Shown here: positions 60,886-64,000 of the stretch, piece by piece
Numbering within the stretch: the stretch's first letter is position 1
Layout of the letters: every line of letters begins with the position of its first letter
Assembly: GCA_945901125.1 (NCBI GenBank)
Contig: CAMDKD010000011.1
Location: forward strand, 14,808 to 78,807
Reading direction: 5' to 3'
DNA: 64,000 bases
Source of the DNA: Bordetella parapertussis
Lineage (GTDB): Bacteria; Pseudomonadota; Gammaproteobacteria; Burkholderiales; Burkholderiaceae_C
Notes under the pieces: model-generated
Seen by the model: only the letters and a program-made list of their open reading frames with translations
Told to the model about the DNA's origin: nothing
Database searches by the model: none
Position numbers and translations under genes: made by a program

Positions 60886-61070
60886 CTGCGCAATAAGAAA
60901 ATACCAAAGCTAAGTTTCAAAACATTCTGCTCAAGCGTCAAAGAATGCTCAACAGCATTAAAGTTTCATTCAGCCGAGTTTTTTGAAAGTTTGCTCACCA
61001 TGCGGATTGCTGTTTCACATTTTGACCCGCTGAATTCCAGCTTATTCCATTCAACTTCAGGAGTTTTTAA

Positions 61071-62210
61071 ATGAATAAATTCATATTCCGATTCGTCAAA
61101 ACTGCACTGACCGCGACTGCACTGATGGCCGCGACCGTCAGCTCATCCATGGCCGCAGACGCCCTCAGAGTGTGCTCTGACCCGGACAACCTGCCCTTCA
61201 GTAAATCAGAAGGTGTCGACAAAGGTTTGTACATAGAACTCGCCGACATGGTCGGTCAGCGTATGGGCGCAAAAGTTGAATATGTATGGTGGCTGTCGTT
61301 CAACCAGCGTAAAGCGCTGCGCAACACCATGGAAGGTTGCGATGCTTATTTCGCCCTGCCGGCAGATGCTGAATACAAAGTCAAGGGTTTGGCGAAAACC
61401 AATGCTTTTCTGAATGTCAGTTACGCCATCGTCGCACCGCAAGGTTTGACAGTCACCACACTGTCAGACTTGAAACCCAAAAAGATCGGCGTGCTGCATG
61501 CTTCTCCCCCGCAAATTCTGCTGGCTTCAAAAGGCAGCTACACAACCAGCATTTTCCGCTCGCAAGAAGAAGTGTTTGAAGCCTTGAACAAAAATGAAAT
61601 TGACGCGGCTTTGCTCTGGGGTCCAAGTGCAGGCTTTGACAATAAAAAGCTGTTTGATAACCGCTGGCAAGTCATTCCCATCAACGGCGAAGGCCTGGGC
61701 GGCCAAGTTGCAGTGGCAGTCTCCAAGGACAACCCTGAGCTGAAAGAACGCATCAACAAAGCGCTGGAAGAACTCAAACCTGAAATTCAGCAATTGACCG
61801 TGAAATACGGTTTTCCTTTGCAAGTGCCTCTGATTGTCAACGTCCGCAAAACCGACAAGCATTACGCGCAGTCGACAGTGACACCGCCAAAGACCGGCTT
61901 CATGAAAGTCAGCGACAAGTCAAAGCAACGCGAATGGCTGGTGGCTGAAAGCGGCGACACGATTGCCGAAGCCAAATCCAACTTCAACAACAAATGCTCT
62001 CACTGCCACGGCAGCAACGGTGCCAGCCCCGTCTCAGAGCGCGATCTTCGCAAGCTCAAGCTTCGTTATAAAGATGAGTGGAAGGAAGTGGCTTACACCA
62101 CGATCACCAAGGGTCGCTCAGACTATGGCATGCCAATATGGGGAGGCATATTGCCTGACGAAGAAATCAAAGCCATCATCGAGTTCTTGGTCACCGTGCA
62201 AAAGAACTGA
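61071..62210 (+). CDS. fusion protein: XoxJ/MoxJ-like periplasmic binding protein + cytochrome c
   Basis: Protein of 379 residues. A signal peptide (to about 29) precedes a bacterial extracellular solute-binding domain (about 30-265), starting ADALRVCSDPDNLPFS, a typical opening of XoxJ/MoxJ-type proteins. A C-terminal class I cytochrome c domain (about 285-379) has heme site CSHCH (309-313) and Met354 in YGMPIWGG. XoxJ and the cytochrome acceptor XoxG are usually separate proteins beside xoxF. Here they are joined, next to a lanthanide-type dehydrogenase. CAGGAGTTTTTAA precedes ATG 61071. The gap before it (60886-61070) should hold its promoter. Confidence 0.85.
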   Translation: MNKFIFRFVKTALTATALMAATVSSSMAADALRVCSDPDNLPFSKSEGVDKGLYIELADMVGQRMGAKVEYVWWLSFNQRKALRNTMEGCDAYFALPADAEYKVKGLAKTNAFLNVSYAIVAPQGLTVTTLSDLKPKKIGVLHASPPQILLASKGSYTTSIFRSQEEVFEALNKNEIDAALLWGPSAGFDNKKLFDNRWQVIPINGEGLGGQVAVAVSKDNPELKERINKALEELKPEIQQLTVKYGFPLQVPLIVNVRKTDKHYAQSTVTPPKTGFMKVSDKSKQREWLVAESGDTIAEAKSNFNNKCSHCHGSNGASPVSERDLRKLKLRYKDEWKEVAYTTITKGRSDYGMPIWGGILPDEEIKAIIEFLVTVQKN

Positions 62211-62230
62211 TAGCTGGGTCTTTACATGGC

Positions 62231-62677
62231 CTAGCCCGTTAATATGGGCAGACCTTGAACCCGAGAAAAATCTCTGTCGTGGGTCACCAGGGCTGCTGCG
62301 CCTAGGTCTAAGGCAGAGGCCAGTTGCACCGCATCCGGTAATTTCAAACGGTATTGCACCCGAAGCTGCGCCGCCAAGGCAGCCACCTGCGCTGACACGG
62401 GCATCACTTGGTAACGGTTCAATGCTTTTTCATAACGCTTGGCCAATGCGGTTTGCTTTGCCTTAAACGGGCCAGCCAAGACCTCAGCCACAGTGACCGT
62501 GGTCAAGGCCAGTTGTAAACGACCTTGCTCAGCGGCTTCAAACAAACCGGTAAAGCGTGGCGCAAAAACCGGGTGGTCTTCCAACACATATATCCACGGC
62601 GCGGTGTCCACCAGCACCGTGACACCATCGCTCAAGCTTCCCCACCCTGCGAAGTAAAAAGGCACAGTCTCGGTCAT
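62231..62677 (-). CDS. PIN-domain toxin (VapC-like)
   Basis: PIN-domain ribonuclease-type protein of 148 residues. Acidic residues of the active site are visible: Asp in TVLVDTAPWIY, Glu in TVTVAEVLAG, and the pair in LKLPDAVQLASA and VTHDRDF. It lies 3 bp after a YefM/Phd-type antitoxin gene, so it is the toxin of that module, although PIN toxins are usually paired with VapB-type antitoxins. It is a mixed module. ATG 62675-62677. Confidence 0.85.
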   Translation of the reverse strand: MTETVPFYFAGWGSLSDGVTVLVDTAPWIYVLEDHPVFAPRFTGLFEAAEQGRLQLALTTVTVAEVLAGPFKAKQTALAKRYEKALNRYQVMPVSAQVAALAAQLRVQYRLKLPDAVQLASALDLGAAALVTHDRDFSRVQGLPILTG

Positions 62678-62680
62678 TCG

Positions 62681-62947
62681 TCAGTCCTGCCACTCTTTGC
62701 GCAATTGCGCGACGGCGCTGGCTGCGCCACGCGGCCACAAACCGGCGCCGGTGCCGCGCAAAGACAGAATGCCGCCCATTGCCACCTGCTTGCCCTGCGC
62801 CGCTTGCCAGTCTTGCACCGGCACCACCATGGCCACGGGTTTGCCGTGGCGTGTGATTTCGCTGCTGTAACCGGCCTCTGCCTCAGAAGCGATCAAGGGC
62901 AGTTGCGCCCTGGCCTGCTCTAAGCCGTATGTTTTCTTGTCGCTCAT
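62681..62947 (-). CDS. Phd/YefM-family antitoxin
   Basis: Protein of 88 residues with the Phd/YefM opening YGLEQARAQLPLIASEAEAG and the ITRHGKPVAMVVPVQDW block, which is the DNA-binding part, followed by a flexible C-terminal toxin-binding tail. The start at ATG 62945-62947 has a strong AAGGAGGGTGTC site. An operator-like palindrome (62963-62983) lies just upstream. It is followed by the PIN toxin gene. Confidence 0.87.
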   Translation of the reverse strand: MSDKKTYGLEQARAQLPLIASEAEAGYSSEITRHGKPVAMVVPVQDWQAAQGKQVAMGGILSLRGTGAGLWPRGAASAVAQLRKEWQD

Positions 62948-62962
62948 GACACCCTCCTTTTA

Positions 62963-62983
62963 TTCCGTACAGACTGTACAGAA
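62963..62983. promoter_or_regulatory. palindromic operator of the YefM/PIN module
   Basis: TTCCGTACAG, A, CTGTACAGAA forms a 21-bp inverted repeat with one mismatch, 16 bp before the antitoxin start. It contains TGTACA, the core known from YefM-YoeB operators, so autorepression by the antitoxin is likely. Confidence 0.7.
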
Positions 62984-63014
62984 TCAAGGGCGTTTGTCAA
63001 GCTGGAATGGCTTT

Positions 63015-63422
63015 TCAGGTCATCCAGTCTTCAAGTTTCAAGCCCGTCACCCGCTTGAAGTGCCGCGTGTTGTGGGTCACCAAGGGCAGGCCCAGCGCCA
63101 ATGCATGCGCGGCGATTTGGGTGTCCATGTCGCCAATAGGCTGCCCGGTTTGCTGTAGGTGGGCGGCAATTTCTCCATACCGGTCTGCGGCCTCCAGCGT
63201 CCATGGCAAAACGGGCAATTCATTGAGTAGCAAATCAATGGTGCGGCGGCGTTTGTCTTCTGCTTGCAGCAGCGCTTGCCCAAACCGTGTTTCGGCGCGG
63301 GTGATGGCAGAGATGGCGACCTCCTGCTTTTTGAGCGCCGCCAACATGCGCTTTTGCAGCGCGGCTGAGCTGTTGCGTGCAAAGTAGCCCAAGATGTTGG
63401 TGTCGACCAAGTACTTGATCAT
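63015..63422 (-). CDS. vapC: PIN-domain toxin VapC
   Basis: VapC-type ribonuclease of 135 residues with active-site acidic residues in MIKYLVDTNILGYF, the Glu in ITRAETRFG, Asp98 and Asp100 in GDMDTQIAAHALA and the THNTRHF block. It overlaps the vapB stop as ATGA. About 70 bp separate it from the neighbouring YefM-type module on the same strand. VapC enzymes usually cut tRNA or rRNA; the target here is unknown. Confidence 0.93.
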   Translation of the reverse strand: MIKYLVDTNILGYFARNSSAALQKRMLAALKKQEVAISAITRAETRFGQALLQAEDKRRRTIDLLLNELPVLPWTLEAADRYGEIAAHLQQTGQPIGDMDTQIAAHALALGLPLVTHNTRHFKRVTGLKLEDWMT

Positions 63423-63760
63423 TTGCGGCCCTTGAGTTTGGCTGTGCGCTTAGCCGTTACTTTTGCGGAGGTTTTGGCGGCTGATGCATCTTCCCAGTTA
63501 GTAAACGGATTTTGGGGTGGATTGTTTAGCCGGCTGGCATCCGACAAAAAATCGTCGGGCAATGGGTTTTCGGCAATGGTGGCCATCAGCGCATCGAGCC
63601 GACGCTTGCGCAATGTCTCCGTGTCCTTGGGCTTGAGCGTGATCTCGCCGGTTACCTCATTGCGAGCAATCCACATTTCATCGACATCCACGCGAAAGGC
63701 CTTGGGCAAACGAATCGCCTGGCTGTTGCCGTTGGTAAAAACTTTGGCGGTAGCGAGCAT
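63419..63760 (-). CDS. vapB: VapB-type antitoxin (AbrB/SpoVT fold), extended
   Basis: Antitoxin of 113 residues, longer than the usual 70-90. The N-terminal AbrB-type DNA-binding region reads AKVFTNGNSQAIRLPKAFRVD. A Lys/Ala-rich tail (SAAKTSAKVTAKRTAKLKGRK) ends the protein, and the added basic stretch is odd. The start is ATG 63758-63760 after AAGAAGGCCGAC. Direct repeats GTACCTA at 63778-63784 and 63792-63798 lie just upstream and may be the operator. Confidence 0.9.
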   Translation of the reverse strand: MLATAKVFTNGNSQAIRLPKAFRVDVDEMWIARNEVTGEITLKPKDTETLRKRRLDALMATIAENPLPDDFLSDASRLNNPPQNPFTNWEDASAAKTSAKVTAKRTAKLKGRK

Positions 63761-63939
63761 GTCGGCCTTCTTGAAATGTACCTATGAAAACGTACCTACT
63801 TTATCACCGAATATGACCTTCAGTCAAAGTCAAAATGCCCCCAAGCCAAGTAGAAGTGGCTCGGCAAAACTGAACAGGCCAGATAAGTGCATTATTGGGG
63901 TTTTTCGCTACGGCAAAGGTGCCGGGGCAGGAGGACATC

Positions 63940-64000
63940 ATGAGCAAATCATCTGGGCGGCGAACCCGCCGCGTGTTTAATGCCGAGTTCAAGGCCAAAG
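63940..64000 (+). CDS. IS3-family transposase orfA, N-terminus (partial)
   Basis: From ATG 63940, with GGAGGACATC upstream, the frame reads MSKSSGRRTRRVFNAEFKAK and runs off the window. The FNAEFKAK pattern is the start of the helix-turn-helix OrfA of IS3-type elements. The left end of the element should lie between about 63800 and 63930, but I could not find its inverted repeat by eye. Confidence 0.7.
   Translation, partial: MSKSSGRRTRRVFNAEFKAK

Noticed and set aside
1..64000. CRISPR arrays, rRNA, tRNA and prophage genes
   Set aside because: No spaced direct repeats, no conserved RNA gene sequence and no phage structural genes seen by eye on either strand.

Overview
The window looks like chromosome of a Burkholderiales betaproteobacterium, possibly a Comamonadaceae-like freshwater or soil heterotroph. 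This is judged from gene content and GC by eye (mid-50s percent), not from a search. It is densely coded, with many ATGA, TGATG and TTGA stop/start overlaps and several TTG or GTG starts. I see no rRNA, tRNA, CRISPR array or prophage. The only mobile-element trace is the start of an IS3-type transposase gene at the right edge.

Layout. 1-6630 (minus): a hydroquinone ring-cleavage operon (hapCDEF) with a LysR regulator upstream and a branched-chain-type substrate-binding protein downstream. Two near-identical, identically phased LysR-type promoters precede hapC and the binding protein. 6709-14044 (minus): a cobalamin operon under a B12 riboswitch (btuB-cobU-cobO-cobQ-cobT-cobS-cobC). 14164-25949: a small membrane protein, then an amide-use island with amidase, acyl-CoA synthetase, an ABC-ATPase/amidase fusion, a second ATPase, two permeases and a Tat-exported binding protein, followed by a flotillin. 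26307-29620: a carboxymuconolactone-decarboxylase-like protein, a 3-hydroxyisobutyrate-dehydrogenase-like protein, a DUF1232 protein, a GDT1-type Mn/Ca transporter and a secreted zinc-protease-like protein. 29715-34559: phenylacetyl-CoA epoxidase paaABCDE with divergent paaX. 34634-38978: an RND efflux pump and its membrane-fusion protein.

39191-46325: a mixed set comprising a YkgJ-type cysteine cluster, a GNAT-like protein, a SET-domain protein, two PAP2 phosphatases, TerC, a pentapeptide-repeat protein, a periplasmic protein, a PF10118-type hydrolase and an HSL-type esterase. 46338-51064: a molybdenum hydroxylase (iorAB-like) overlapping into soxXYZA, with no soxB or soxCD. 51068-56194: aroE, a cysteine dioxygenase fused to four rhodanese domains, a glycosyltransferase and a cytochrome b561. 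56384-58927: a four-gene TolQ/TolR-like envelope cassette. 59160-62210: a PQQ alcohol dehydrogenase with a lanthanide-type Asp-x-Asp signature, and a XoxJ-like binding protein fused to cytochrome c. 62231-64000: two toxin-antitoxin modules and the IS start.

The window reads as an aromatic, amide, alcohol and sulfur catabolic region. Its most unusual content is a series of gene fusions (ABC ATPase-amidase, cysteine dioxygenase-rhodaneses, XoxJ-cytochrome c), the joined molybdenum hydroxylase/Sox operon, the TolQR-like cassette, and the matched pair of LysR-type promoters.
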